This document shows, piece after piece, positions 1-5,614 of a DNA stretch of 20,185 nucleotides. The notes beneath the pieces were generated by a model. That model had not been told where the DNA came from. It worked only from the letters and a program-made list of their open reading frames with translations, and made no database searches. Every line of letters starts with the position of its first letter. Position 1 is the first letter of the stretch. The position numbers and the translations under genes are program-made. The stretch is from Bacillota bacterium (GTDB lineage: Bacteria; Bacillota; UBA4882; UBA8346): NCBI GenBank assembly GCA_023410535.1, contig JAEYPR010000025.1, forward strand, positions 1 through 20,185. Direction: 5' to 3'.

Positions 1-121
1 ACTGTTCTTTCTTGCTCAACGACCGTTCTTCCTTGCTCAACGACCGTGCATCCTTGCTCATCGACCGTGCATCCTTGCTCAACGACCGTGCATCCTCGCT
101 CAATGACTGCGCAGCCGAGCT
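1..121. repeat. 21-bp tandem repeat array (left end)
   Basis: Five units of 21 bp start at 17, 38, 59, 80 and 101, and a partial unit fills 1-16. The core reads CAACGACCGTGCATCC followed by TTGCT. The last unit (101-121) is diverged. The same family occurs at the right end of the window in the same orientation. Because 21 is a multiple of three, five of the six reading frames stay open. On the minus strand one frame reads a heptapeptide, LSKDARS, again and again. There are no unique spacers, so this is a minisatellite and not a CRISPR array. Confidence 0.95.
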
Positions 122-162
122 GTTGCCGGATGCACGCTGGATCCCTCTGCAACAGCTCTTTT
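117..162 (+). terminator. Hairpin with T-run, terminator-like on the plus strand
   Basis: Arms GAGCTGTTGC (117-126) and GCAACAGCTC (149-158) pair perfectly, and a smaller GGAT/ATCC stem can form in the loop. TTTT follows at 159-162. The T-run is on the plus strand, yet the adjacent gene is on the minus strand, so it would stop transcripts coming rightward out of the repeat array. The stem core matches that of the terminator at 12406-12442. Confidence 0.4.
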
Positions 163-177
163 GCTCAGCTCACTGTT

Positions 178-417
178 TTAACGGTTCTGCCACGCCGGCA
201 GTTTGTCCATCATGCCCCGCGCCGCTTCCCGGGCGGCCGCTTGATCCAGCCCTTGGGTTCTGACGATAAACTCGGTCATCCCCTCCAACTTCTCGCCGTA
301 GGATTGCATGGACCCATCCGGTCGAGCGCAATAACAGCAATAATCCTTATTAGGGTCTTGCCCCGCAAACTCTTCCGGCTGCTCCATCGGCATACCACAG
401 GCAATACAGATTTTCAT
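178..417 (-). CDS. Small zinc-ribbon protein
   Basis: A 79-residue protein that resembles the 'putative zinc ribbon domain' family (Pfam zf-ribbon_2 type). What is visible: an N-terminal CxxC (C4, C7) and a second Cys cluster, CCYC, at about residues 27-30, together enough to bind one zinc ion. The C-terminal half is Met- and Ala-rich and probably helical, with no catalytic motif. It begins 18 bp after the stop of the VOC gene, with ribosome binding site GAGAGGAG, so it is the last gene of the TetR-VOC-zinc-ribbon operon. Members of this family are often found alone or beside small-molecule-binding domains. The function is unknown, and a role as a partner or sensor in the same response is inference from the operon only. 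Confidence 0.85.
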   Translation of the reverse strand: MKICIACGMPMEQPEEFAGQDPNKDYCCYCARPDGSMQSYGEKLEGMTEFIVRTQGLDQAAAREAARGMMDKLPAWQNR

Positions 418-435
418 GACAAAACTCCTCTCATT

Positions 436-783
436 TTATTGGACCTGGCGATAGTCGGTTATTCCCAACCGGTTACCGTTCGGATCTTCAAACTCCGCCG
501 CCCAACCGGTCTTGATGGGAAACGGTTGGGAAAGAAACTTGACGCCCCTTGCTTGCAAGCGTTGATATTCCCGGTCGACATCCTCGACCACGAACCAAAT
601 CACCGGTTTCGCACCGGGATTGCCGTTCAAGATCAGCGCCGGTTCCGCCGCGCCGACTTGAAACGCAAGCATTTTGCGGTCGGGAAAATCAAACTTAACG
701 GGCAACCCTAACACCTCCTGATAAAACCGGCGTCCCGCCTCCATGTCGGCGGTGGGCAAAAAGAAATTGTCATATTGGTGCAT
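436..783 (-). CDS. VOC-family (glyoxalase/bleomycin-resistance fold) protein
   Basis: A 115-residue single-domain member of the vicinal-oxygen-chelate superfamily. The pattern of paired beta-alpha-beta-beta-beta modules is visible: an N-terminal stretch with a FYQEVLGL helix (about residues 20-27), and a C-terminal EFEDPNGNRLGITDY strand pair with the typical acidic metal ligand. The reading frame continues upstream, but the start at 783 is preferred: GGAAGG lies about 10 nt before this ATG, and the protein then begins at the normal family position (MHQYDNFFLP). Its start overlaps the 3' end of tetR by 14 bp, which suggests translational coupling. VOC proteins can be dioxygenases, isomerases, lyases or drug-binding proteins, and the substrate cannot be told from sequence. 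The TetR partner suggests an inducible response to a small molecule. Confidence 0.88.
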   Translation of the reverse strand: MHQYDNFFLPTADMEAGRRFYQEVLGLPVKFDFPDRKMLAFQVGAAEPALILNGNPGAKPVIWFVVEDVDREYQRLQARGVKFLSQPFPIKTGWAAEFEDPNGNRLGITDYRQVQ

Positions 784-1405
784 CGGTAATGATCCTTCCT
801 GCGCTTTCAGCAACTTTCGGATTGGTTATTAAATGCAAATAATAGGCGGTCAACTCCGGTCCGTATCGTTCCAGCACCTTTCCCTCCGGCGCAAACCAGC
901 GCCGGTTGATTAAATAATGGTGAATCAGGCCAAGCCAGGTATTGAAGAGCAGATGCAACGGCAGCAACCGGATCTCCCCCGCAGCCATTTGACGTTCCGC
1001 CGCTTGGATCAGGTGAAACGAAACGGCCGACTGGACCATCAGCAAGGTCTGTTGCGCCTCGTCCGGCAGCAACGGCCCTTCGATCACCATCCGGGTGTAG
1101 AAATCTTCAAACTCGGCCAATCCTTGCAAATGGGCCTGCAAAACTTGGCCCAGCGCCAGCTCGCCCCGGTTCAACTCATGCAACCGCCGGGTCAAACGCT
1201 CTCCAAACTGTTCAATCACCGCAATCAACAAGTCATTGCGGGTCGGAAAATGCAAAAACACCGTACCGTGCGAGACCTCCGCCGCTTTCGCAATATCCCC
1301 CGTCCGCGCCGCCATCAACCCATCCCGGGCCAACAACGGCAACGCCGCCTCAATCAACCGCTCCCGCGTCCTACGCTTCTGCTCAAACCGCTGTGATTCA
1401 TTCAT
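770..1405 (-). CDS. TetR/AcrR-family transcriptional regulator
   Basis: A 211-residue repressor-type protein. The N-terminal helix-turn-helix domain is typical: a basic entry helix (EQKRRTRERLIEAALPLL), then GDIAKAAEVSHGTVFLHFPTRNDLL, the usual TetR recognition-helix region (about residues 35-60). The rest is an all-helical ligand-binding and dimerisation domain with no recognisable ligand signature. The frame is open to 1468 and other ATG codons lie at 1441 and 1468. These would sit on or upstream of a perfect promoter (-10 box at 1440-1445), so the transcript could not contain them. The ATG at 1405 has GGAG 9 nt upstream. The gene heads an operon with the VOC and zinc-ribbon genes. Two operator-like palindromes downstream of the -10 box suggest that it represses itself. 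Confidence 0.9.
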   Translation of the reverse strand: MNESQRFEQKRRTRERLIEAALPLLARDGLMAARTGDIAKAAEVSHGTVFLHFPTRNDLLIAVIEQFGERLTRRLHELNRGELALGQVLQAHLQGLAEFEDFYTRMVIEGPLLPDEAQQTLLMVQSAVSFHLIQAAERQMAAGEIRLLPLHLLFNTWLGLIHHYLINRRWFAPEGKVLERYGPELTAYYLHLITNPKVAESAGRIITDAPI

Positions 1406-1411
1406 CTCCGC

Positions 1412-1440
1412 TGACTCCAAACTCACTGAGTTTAAACTCA
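1412..1440. promoter_or_regulatory. Tandem palindromic operator candidates for the TetR regulator
   Basis: TGAGTTTAAACTCA (1427-1440) is a perfect 14-bp palindrome directly at the -10 box and transcription start. A second, degenerate copy, TGACTCCAAACTCA, lies at 1412-1425, 15 bp away. Two repeated dyads between promoter and start codon are the usual arrangement for TetR autorepression. That the regulator binds here is inference. Confidence 0.6.
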
Positions 1441-1468
1441 TTATACATTCTTGTAAGCCATATGTCAA
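1440..1468 (-). promoter_or_regulatory. Perfect sigma-A-type promoter of the tetR operon
   Basis: On the minus strand TTGACA (1463-1468) and TATAAT (1440-1445) are both exact consensus boxes with a 17-bp spacer. The -10 box overlaps the ATG at 1441, which argues that the true tetR start is further downstream, at 1405. Confidence 0.85.
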
Positions 1469-1511
1469 TTCAAAAATGTTGACCTTAAAAGATTACTCTG
1501 AATCTATTAAG

Positions 1512-1533
1512 AAAACCACCCGTCCCGGGTGGT
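1512..1533 (-). terminator. Rho-independent terminator
   Basis: An 8-bp stem, ACCACCCG/CGGGTGGT, with a 3-nt loop (1515-1533), followed by TTTT on the minus strand. It lies downstream of the 1707-2102 gene, beyond the palindromic element, and would isolate the tetR promoter from read-through. Confidence 0.7.
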
Positions 1534-1580
1534 CATCTTTTAGCCAAAATATATTAAAATCTCTTCCCGAATACCCATTC

Positions 1581-1698
1581 GCACCGTCAAAAGGGGTGGA
1601 GTGCAAGGAATGAGCGAGCGAGGACCGCAGGCGTACTCACTGTACGTTGAGGACCGGAGCGAATGAATGACGCCGCAATGCGGCCCTTTTCACGGTGC
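1581..1698. repeat. 118-bp palindromic intergenic element (REP/MITE-like)
   Basis: The element is bounded by 15-bp terminal inverted repeats with one mismatch: GCACCGTCAAAAGGG at 1581-1595 and CCCTTTTCACGGTGC at 1684-1698. Inside are a GTAC-TCACT-GTAC dyad and a GCCGCA-A-TGCGGC dyad, plus related GAGGACC segments on either side of the centre. No ORF of note is present. It sits 8 bp after the stop of the neighbouring gene. The form suits a non-autonomous mobile or REP-type repeat. Only one copy lies in this window, so mobility cannot be shown. Confidence 0.6.
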
Positions 1699-1706
1699 CC
1701 ACCACT

Positions 1707-2102
1707 TTATTGCCAGAGGGTGGCGAGGAGAGCTGCCTTGCAAATCGCCTCCGGTACCGTCAGGTCCGTATCTCCGCCGCCCACCCGCACTTGACCGTGG
1801 GGTCCGGTTCGGGCGGTCACTCTTCCCAGTTCGTCCAACTCCACCGTAAACGGCCAACCGCGCGAGTTCAATTCCTCAACGATCTTCCAGGCGTCCTGGA
1901 GGTCCGAAGAATATGGCGGGGTCCGTTCCGAAAGCGCATGATCGCGAACCGCGGGCGCTTCCGCGACAAAATCGGCTAACGCGCCATACTCCGCCGGTGT
2001 TTGATATAGATAAAGCCGTTGCACGGTCATAATTTCGGCCGCGATCCGCTGATCCAACGCCTCGCCCGGAACGATCCCCAAAATGGTTTCCCGATCCGTC
2101 AT
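1707..2102 (-). CDS. Phage ABA-sandwich-domain (BC1872-type) protein
   Basis: A 131-residue soluble protein. The N-terminus (ILGIVPGEALDQRIAAEIM), the middle SSDLQDAWKIVEELNSRGWPFTVEL (about residues 65-90) and the end TVPEAICKAALLATL match the layout I know from the small 'phage ABA sandwich' / BC1872 family. In that family a similar start, a W..VE.....GW motif and an AIC.AAL helix are conserved. Homologues are common in prophages of Bacillota, where their role is unknown. The start at 2102 has AAGGAG 8 nt upstream. No other phage gene is nearby, so this is either a domesticated remnant or a chromosomal relative. The assignment rests on remembered family pattern and is moderately sure. Confidence 0.65.
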   Translation of the reverse strand: MTDRETILGIVPGEALDQRIAAEIMTVQRLYLYQTPAEYGALADFVAEAPAVRDHALSERTPPYSSDLQDAWKIVEELNSRGWPFTVELDELGRVTARTGPHGQVRVGGGDTDLTVPEAICKAALLATLWQ

Positions 2103-2167
2103 AATCCAAGCTCCTTCAAATCAATTATTCGCTTGGTTAGTGTCTCCGTAACCGGGGGCGCTTAATC

Positions 2168-2216
2168 AAAAAAAACGGTTCGAAAGATGCCAAAGCCATA
2201 ATGCATCTTGAACCGT
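2168..2216 (-). terminator. Strong rho-independent terminator, probably of the 2482-3057 gene
   Basis: Arms 2175-2190 and 2203-2216 pair over 14 bp with a 2-nt bulge, and a run of eight T follows on the minus strand (2168-2175). The nearest minus-strand gene upstream is the HEXXH membrane protein, which ends at 2482. Its transcript would therefore run about 300 nt past its stop, antisense to the whole plus-strand ORF at 2262-2543. Confidence 0.75.
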
Positions 2217-2261
2217 CCGGTAATATTGTAGAATAACAATGACCGTAGAGGAGGAACCGCG

Positions 2262-2543
2262 ATGGCCAGCATGCAGATATCCGTCCGAATCGCCGGTCCC
2301 GGCCAGGTTCGTTCCAAAGTTCGCATCGCGTCGACCGAAAACGAACCCTTCCCGGAACTGGACAATATTGTTCTCGAAAGCAATCTAATCGATTCCCGTT
2401 CGCACCGTTTACGGATTCAATTCAATGAATCCCCGGCTGTCGCCGTAGCCAACGAACCGTTGGAGCCGGCAGCGGAAAGCGCTACATTCTGGGAGAAGGT
2501 CCGCGCCCGGATGGGCGGGATTCAACTCCGGCTGCCGTTGTAA
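2262..2543 (+). CDS. Small hypothetical protein
   Basis: A 93-residue ORF that I do not recognise. It has a good ribosome binding site (GAGGAGG, about 8 nt before the ATG). The first half is rich in beta-type residues (SMQISVRIAGPGQVRSKVRIAS) and ends in a short amphipathic tail. There is no signal peptide, membrane segment or catalytic motif. Its last 62 bp overlap the 3' end of the convergent membrane-protein gene at 2482-3057, and the putative terminator of that gene lies upstream of this ORF, so its mRNA would be fully covered by an antisense transcript. Promoter boxes upstream are poor (TTGAAC and TAGAAT only 15 bp apart). The ORF is probably translated, given the ribosome binding site, but could be spurious. 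Confidence 0.5.
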   Translation: MASMQISVRIAGPGQVRSKVRIASTENEPFPELDNIVLESNLIDSRSHRLRIQFNESPAVAVANEPLEPAAESATFWEKVRARMGGIQLRLPL

Positions 2544-3057
2544 CCTGCCCGGCGCTCCGTTCTTGCCAGGCAAAATGTCCGCCAAGGATTGCAAAGGCAA
2601 TGGTCAGAATCACTCCGATGAGCCAGACGATTCCGGCGATTGTCTGGTCTTGTTCCAGTAGATGTAAGCTTCCCAAAAGATAATGCCAATCGTGGGTCCC
2701 GCCGCCCACCAGCGGCAGTGTTTGACTCCGGGCGTCCCGGATATAAATCGCGATATCGATAAAATTCTGCCCTAACCAAAACAGGGTCACAGCTCCGCTC
2801 AATTTTTGGCGGGTAAAAAAGAAATAACCGCAGATTCCGGCCGGAACCCCCAACTGCATCAACGTACCGCCCAGCAACTGCAGAAACTCGCCGCCCCAAC
2901 CAAAAAACAGATGCCCAAATTCGTGAATGGCCAAATCAAACCCTTTGGTCAGGTAAATGGTTTCAAAATGCCAGGCATTATTCAATCCCCACACCATGAC
3001 GATTAAACACGCCATGATTTTCAACCAGACCAAAAAATCCCGGACTTTTCCATCCAT
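2482..3057 (-). CDS. Membrane protein with HEXXH motif (M50-like metalloprotease candidate)
   Basis: A 191-residue integral membrane protein. Four to five hydrophobic segments are visible: about residues 11-27, 57-80, 85-100 and 140-162. The sequence FDLAIHEFGHLFF (about residues 40-52) gives an HEXXH zinc-binding motif inside or next to a membrane segment, as in site-2-protease-type (M50) enzymes. A later HDWHYLLG could supply further ligands, but the classical M50 LDG/NPDG motif is not obvious. I recall similar small 'HEFGHL' membrane proteins annotated as hypothetical in many bacteria. Whether it is a peptidase is inference. The polar C-terminal tail (after about residue 165) overlaps the convergent ORF. 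The ribosome binding site is weak (GGGAG, GCGGGG). Confidence 0.75.
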   Translation of the reverse strand: MDGKVRDFLVWLKIMACLIVMVWGLNNAWHFETIYLTKGFDLAIHEFGHLFFGWGGEFLQLLGGTLMQLGVPAGICGYFFFTRQKLSGAVTLFWLGQNFIDIAIYIRDARSQTLPLVGGGTHDWHYLLGSLHLLEQDQTIAGIVWLIGVILTIAFAILGGHFAWQERSAGQVTTAAGVESRPSGRGPSPRM

Positions 3058-3194
3058 CCCCGCTCACTCCCGCTTGAGAAGAATTCTGTGCTTCGGCAGA
3101 TTTGCCACTCCCAACCACGGGTTTAGTCGTAACAACCCGGTTAGGGTCAATGATAAATGAGCCGAAGCCGGAAAAATGTTCATCGCGGCAACAC

Positions 3195-3221
3195 AAAAGC
3201 CGGTATTGAATACCGGCTTTT
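3195..3221 (-). terminator. Terminator of lysS
   Basis: A 13-bp perfect inverted repeat (AAAAGCCGGTATT / AATACCGGCTTTT) lies 11 bp beyond the lysS stop, with T-runs on both strands. It can act in either direction, and here it closes the greA-lysS block. Confidence 0.9.
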
Positions 3222-3231
3222 CCAGGCAAAT

Positions 3232-4710
3232 TTATTCTTTGATCGGGCGCATTAACGGGAAGAGAATGACATCGCGGATCGAAGGCGAATCGGTTAACAA
3301 CATGACCAAACGGTCAATCCCCATTCCTAAACCGCCGGTTGGCGGCATGCCGTGTTCCAGCGCGATTAAAAAGTCTTCATCCCAGACCATTGCTTCATCA
3401 TTGCCCTTGGCTTTTTCTTTGGCTTGGGCGACAAAACGCTCCCGCTGGTCGACCGGGTCATTCAACTCCGAAAACGCGTTACCCATCTCCCGGCCGTAGA
3501 CAAACAGTTCGAAACGGCTGGTTAATTCGGGATTATCCGGTTTCTTCTTCGCGAGCGGCGAGATTTCAATCGGATAATCAACCAGAAAAGTCGGCTGAAT
3601 CAACTTCGGTTCGACGAATTCGGAACAGATCTCATCCAAAACCATACCTTTGGTCGCTTTCGGGTCAATCTTCAGACCCAAGCTTTGTGCCGCGGCCACC
3701 GCCGCCTCGTCGCTCTCCAACGTTAGCCAGTCGATTCCGGTAAAATTCTTGATCGCTTCAATGATCGACAACCGTGAATACGGCGGAGTCAAATCGATCG
3801 GAGTCCCCTGATATTCGATTTTGGTAGCGCCGCAGACCGCCAACGCCGTCTCCGAGACCAGCTTTTCGACGATCTCCATCATCACTTCGTAATCGGCATA
3901 GGATTGATAGAGTTCCATCATGGTGAACTCCGGGTTATGTTTGGTGGAAATACCCTCATTGCGGAAACAATGGCCGATCTCGTACACCCGGTCAAATCCG
4001 CCGACAATCAACCGCTTATGGTAAAGCTCCAAAGCGATCCGCATGGTCAAATCCAGATCCAGGGTGTTATGATGGGTCTCAAAAGGACGGGCATGCCCGC
4101 CGCCGGCGATGACACTAAGTACCGGCGTTTCCACTTCCACAAAATCCATCCCGTCGAGGATCCGGCGGAAAGTGCTGATTGCTTTGGTCCGTTTTAAAAA
4201 GGTATCCCGGACTTCCGGGTTGGAGATCAAATCGAGATAACGTTGGCGATAGCGGATATCGGTATCTTTTAAACCGTGCCACTTTTCCGGTAAAGGACGC
4301 AACGCTTTGGCTAAAATCTTAAAATCGGTGATTTGTACGCTGATCTGACCGCGATGCGTCTTAAACACCGTGCCGGTGATCCCAACAATATCGCCCAGAT
4401 CAAACGCAAGGAAGTCTTGAAATTTGGCCTCTCCAAAGGTGTCGATTTTACCGTATAATTGAACCGAACCGCTTTGGTCGGAAATGTTGGCAAAAAACGC
4501 TTTGCCTTGATCGCGTTTGGCAATCAAACGCCCCGCAATCGTAACGGTTTGATTCTCCAATTCCGCAAAATTGTCGGTAATCTCCTGCAAACGGTGCGAC
4601 CGTTCATACCGTTCCCCAAACGGATCAATGCCGCGTTTTTTCAACTCGTCCAATTTTTGACGGCGTAATTCCATTTGTTCACTGGTTTTCTGTTGTACTT
4701 CAGATTCCAC
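3232..4710 (-). CDS. lysS: Lysyl-tRNA synthetase, class II
   Basis: A 492-residue enzyme of normal length that charges tRNA-Lys with lysine in the cytoplasm. Order of domains: an N-terminal helix, an OB-fold anticodon-binding domain (about 55-145), then the class II catalytic core. Motif 1 is around FRRILDGMDFVEVETPVL (180-195), motif 2 is FRNEGISTKHNPEFTMMELY (about 250-270), and motif 3 is GLGMGIDRLVMLLTD near the C-terminus. The segment before motif 2 reads EIGHCFRNEG, where most relatives I recall have EIGR.FRNEG. The start is GTG at 4710, with GGAGGT 8 nt upstream. It follows greA by about 120 bp with a hairpin between. The greA-lysS neighbourhood is frequent in Bacillota. Confidence 0.97.
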   Translation of the reverse strand: MESEVQQKTSEQMELRRQKLDELKKRGIDPFGERYERSHRLQEITDNFAELENQTVTIAGRLIAKRDQGKAFFANISDQSGSVQLYGKIDTFGEAKFQDFLAFDLGDIVGITGTVFKTHRGQISVQITDFKILAKALRPLPEKWHGLKDTDIRYRQRYLDLISNPEVRDTFLKRTKAISTFRRILDGMDFVEVETPVLSVIAGGGHARPFETHHNTLDLDLTMRIALELYHKRLIVGGFDRVYEIGHCFRNEGISTKHNPEFTMMELYQSYADYEVMMEIVEKLVSETALAVCGATKIEYQGTPIDLTPPYSRLSIIEAIKNFTGIDWLTLESDEAAVAAAQSLGLKIDPKATKGMVLDEICSEFVEPKLIQPTFLVDYPIEISPLAKKKPDNPELTSRFELFVYGREMGNAFSELNDPVDQRERFVAQAKEKAKGNDEAMVWDEDFLIALEHGMPPTGGLGMGIDRLVMLLTDSPSIRDVILFPLMRPIKE

Positions 4711-4746
4711 TTGGTTCTACCTCCATACTATCGCTGACTCTATATA

Positions 4747-4770
4747 AAAGGAGAGTGGTTTTCACCACTC
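4747..4770 (-). terminator. Hairpin between greA and lysS, likely partial terminator
   Basis: GAGTGG and CCACTC pair around a 6-nt loop. On the minus strand TCCTTTTATA follows. It lies after the greA stop (4830) and just before the lysS ribosome binding site, so it may lower or separate lysS expression from greA. Confidence 0.65.
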
Positions 4771-4829
4771 CGGTCATTTTTGTTGCAAATTACCCTATCG
4801 CGAACCCATATTGACAGTTTGCCAATCGC

Positions 4830-5303
4830 TTATTTCACCGACTTAATTTTATATTGCAGCGTACCCATGGGGACGTTGATATTGACTACCGTGCCAACTT
4901 TCTGTCCGACTAAGCTTTTGCCTACCGGCGACTCGTTGGAGATCCGGAACTGGAGCGGATCGGCTTCGGCGGAACCGACGATCATGTACTCAACTTCTTC
5001 TTTGTTGCTGACATCAATCAAAGTCACTTTGCAACCGACTCGGACGACACCGGCCTGAACTTCTCTTTCATCAATTACCTTGGCGTTTCGGAGCATTTTT
5101 TCGACGGAAAGAATTCTGCCCTCGATAAAACCTTGTTCATTCTTGGCGTCTTCATATTCGGAGTTTTCGCTAATATCTCCAAGCTCAAGCGCTTGTCTGA
5201 TTCGTTCAGCGACCTCGCGACGGCGTACAGTTTTTAGCGTTTCGAGCTCTTTCTCCAGCTTATTGAGTCCTTCCAACGTAAGAATGACTTCTTTATCGTT
5301 CAT
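4830..5303 (-). CDS. greA: Transcription elongation factor GreA
   Basis: A 157-residue protein of standard length. It enters the RNA polymerase secondary channel and stimulates cleavage of backtracked transcripts. The N-terminal half (1-75) is the antiparallel coiled coil, with the acidic tip GDISENSEYEDAKNEQ (about residues 41-56) carrying the D and E residues that coordinate magnesium at the active site. The C-terminal half is the FKBP-like domain, ending with the usual SPVGKSLVGQKVGTVVNINVP. Start at 5303 with AAGGAG 7 nt upstream. It has its own consensus promoter and a leader of about 140 nt with a strong hairpin. lysS follows and is probably co-transcribed. Confidence 0.97.
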   Translation of the reverse strand: MNDKEVILTLEGLNKLEKELETLKTVRRREVAERIRQALELGDISENSEYEDAKNEQGFIEGRILSVEKMLRNAKVIDEREVQAGVVRVGCKVTLIDVSNKEEVEYMIVGSAEADPLQFRISNESPVGKSLVGQKVGTVVNINVPMGTLQYKIKSVK

Positions 5304-5406
5304 ATTTCCGCTCCTTTCGAGCCAAGCAAAATTCTATGTTAATATATGTCCACCGTATTTAGTTTATTCGGAATCTTAGGCCGTGAGAAGTCTCTACTAA
5401 ACAGGA

Positions 5407-5434
5407 AGCACCGGACTGCAGCAGTCCCAGTGCT
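5407..5434 (-). promoter_or_regulatory. Structured hairpin in the greA leader
   Basis: AGCAC-GGACTG and CAGTCC-GTGCT pair around a CTG loop with a small internal loop. It is preceded by a GAAACTGTTTC dyad close to the expected transcription start. No clear U-run follows, so it is more likely a leader structure or pause site than a terminator. No T-box or other known riboswitch signature was seen. Confidence 0.5.
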
Positions 5435-5449
5435 ACTTGAAACAGTTTC

Positions 5450-5478
5450 ATTATAATCGAATCCTTATAGACTGTCAA
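5450..5478 (-). promoter_or_regulatory. Perfect sigma-A-type promoter of greA(-lysS)
   Basis: On the minus strand TTGACA (5473-5478) and TATAAT (5450-5455) are exact consensus with a 17-bp spacer. The predicted start is near 5443, giving a leader of about 140 nt before the greA ATG at 5303. It lies in the 311-bp gap between greA and the upstream gene. Apart from this promoter and the leader hairpin, I see nothing in 5479-5614 except a loose AACTGCG inverted repeat. Confidence 0.85.
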
Positions 5479-5614
5479 GAAAAACCACGAAGAACCCTAA
5501 CTGCGGTTTTCACTACGCCTGACGACGGTTTGGCAGAGATTTACGTTCGCAGTTTTTATCATTTTTTCACTGATTTATGAAATTCCGGTAACTTTCAAAT
5601 CGTCGTCCCGTAAA

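Noticed and set aside
1..121. CRISPR array
   Set aside because: Units are contiguous 21-mers with no spacers and no cas genes are present.
12..711. Plus-strand ORFs through the left repeat array and the VOC gene
   Set aside because: They come from the 21-bp periodicity and the antisense of a clear VOC gene; no ribosome binding site and no homology.
1406..1468. Longer tetR start at 1441 or 1468
   Set aside because: These codons overlap or precede the -10 box of a perfect promoter, and the ribosome binding site fits the ATG at 1405.
5304..5460. T-box or other known riboswitch in the greA leader
   Set aside because: No T-box sequence (the conserved GGTGG-type motif) and no familiar riboswitch core was found; only a simple hairpin.
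5490..5560. Plus-strand terminator from the AACTGCG inverted repeat
   Set aside because: Arms are only 7 bp and about 40 bp apart, and there is no plus-strand gene to terminate.
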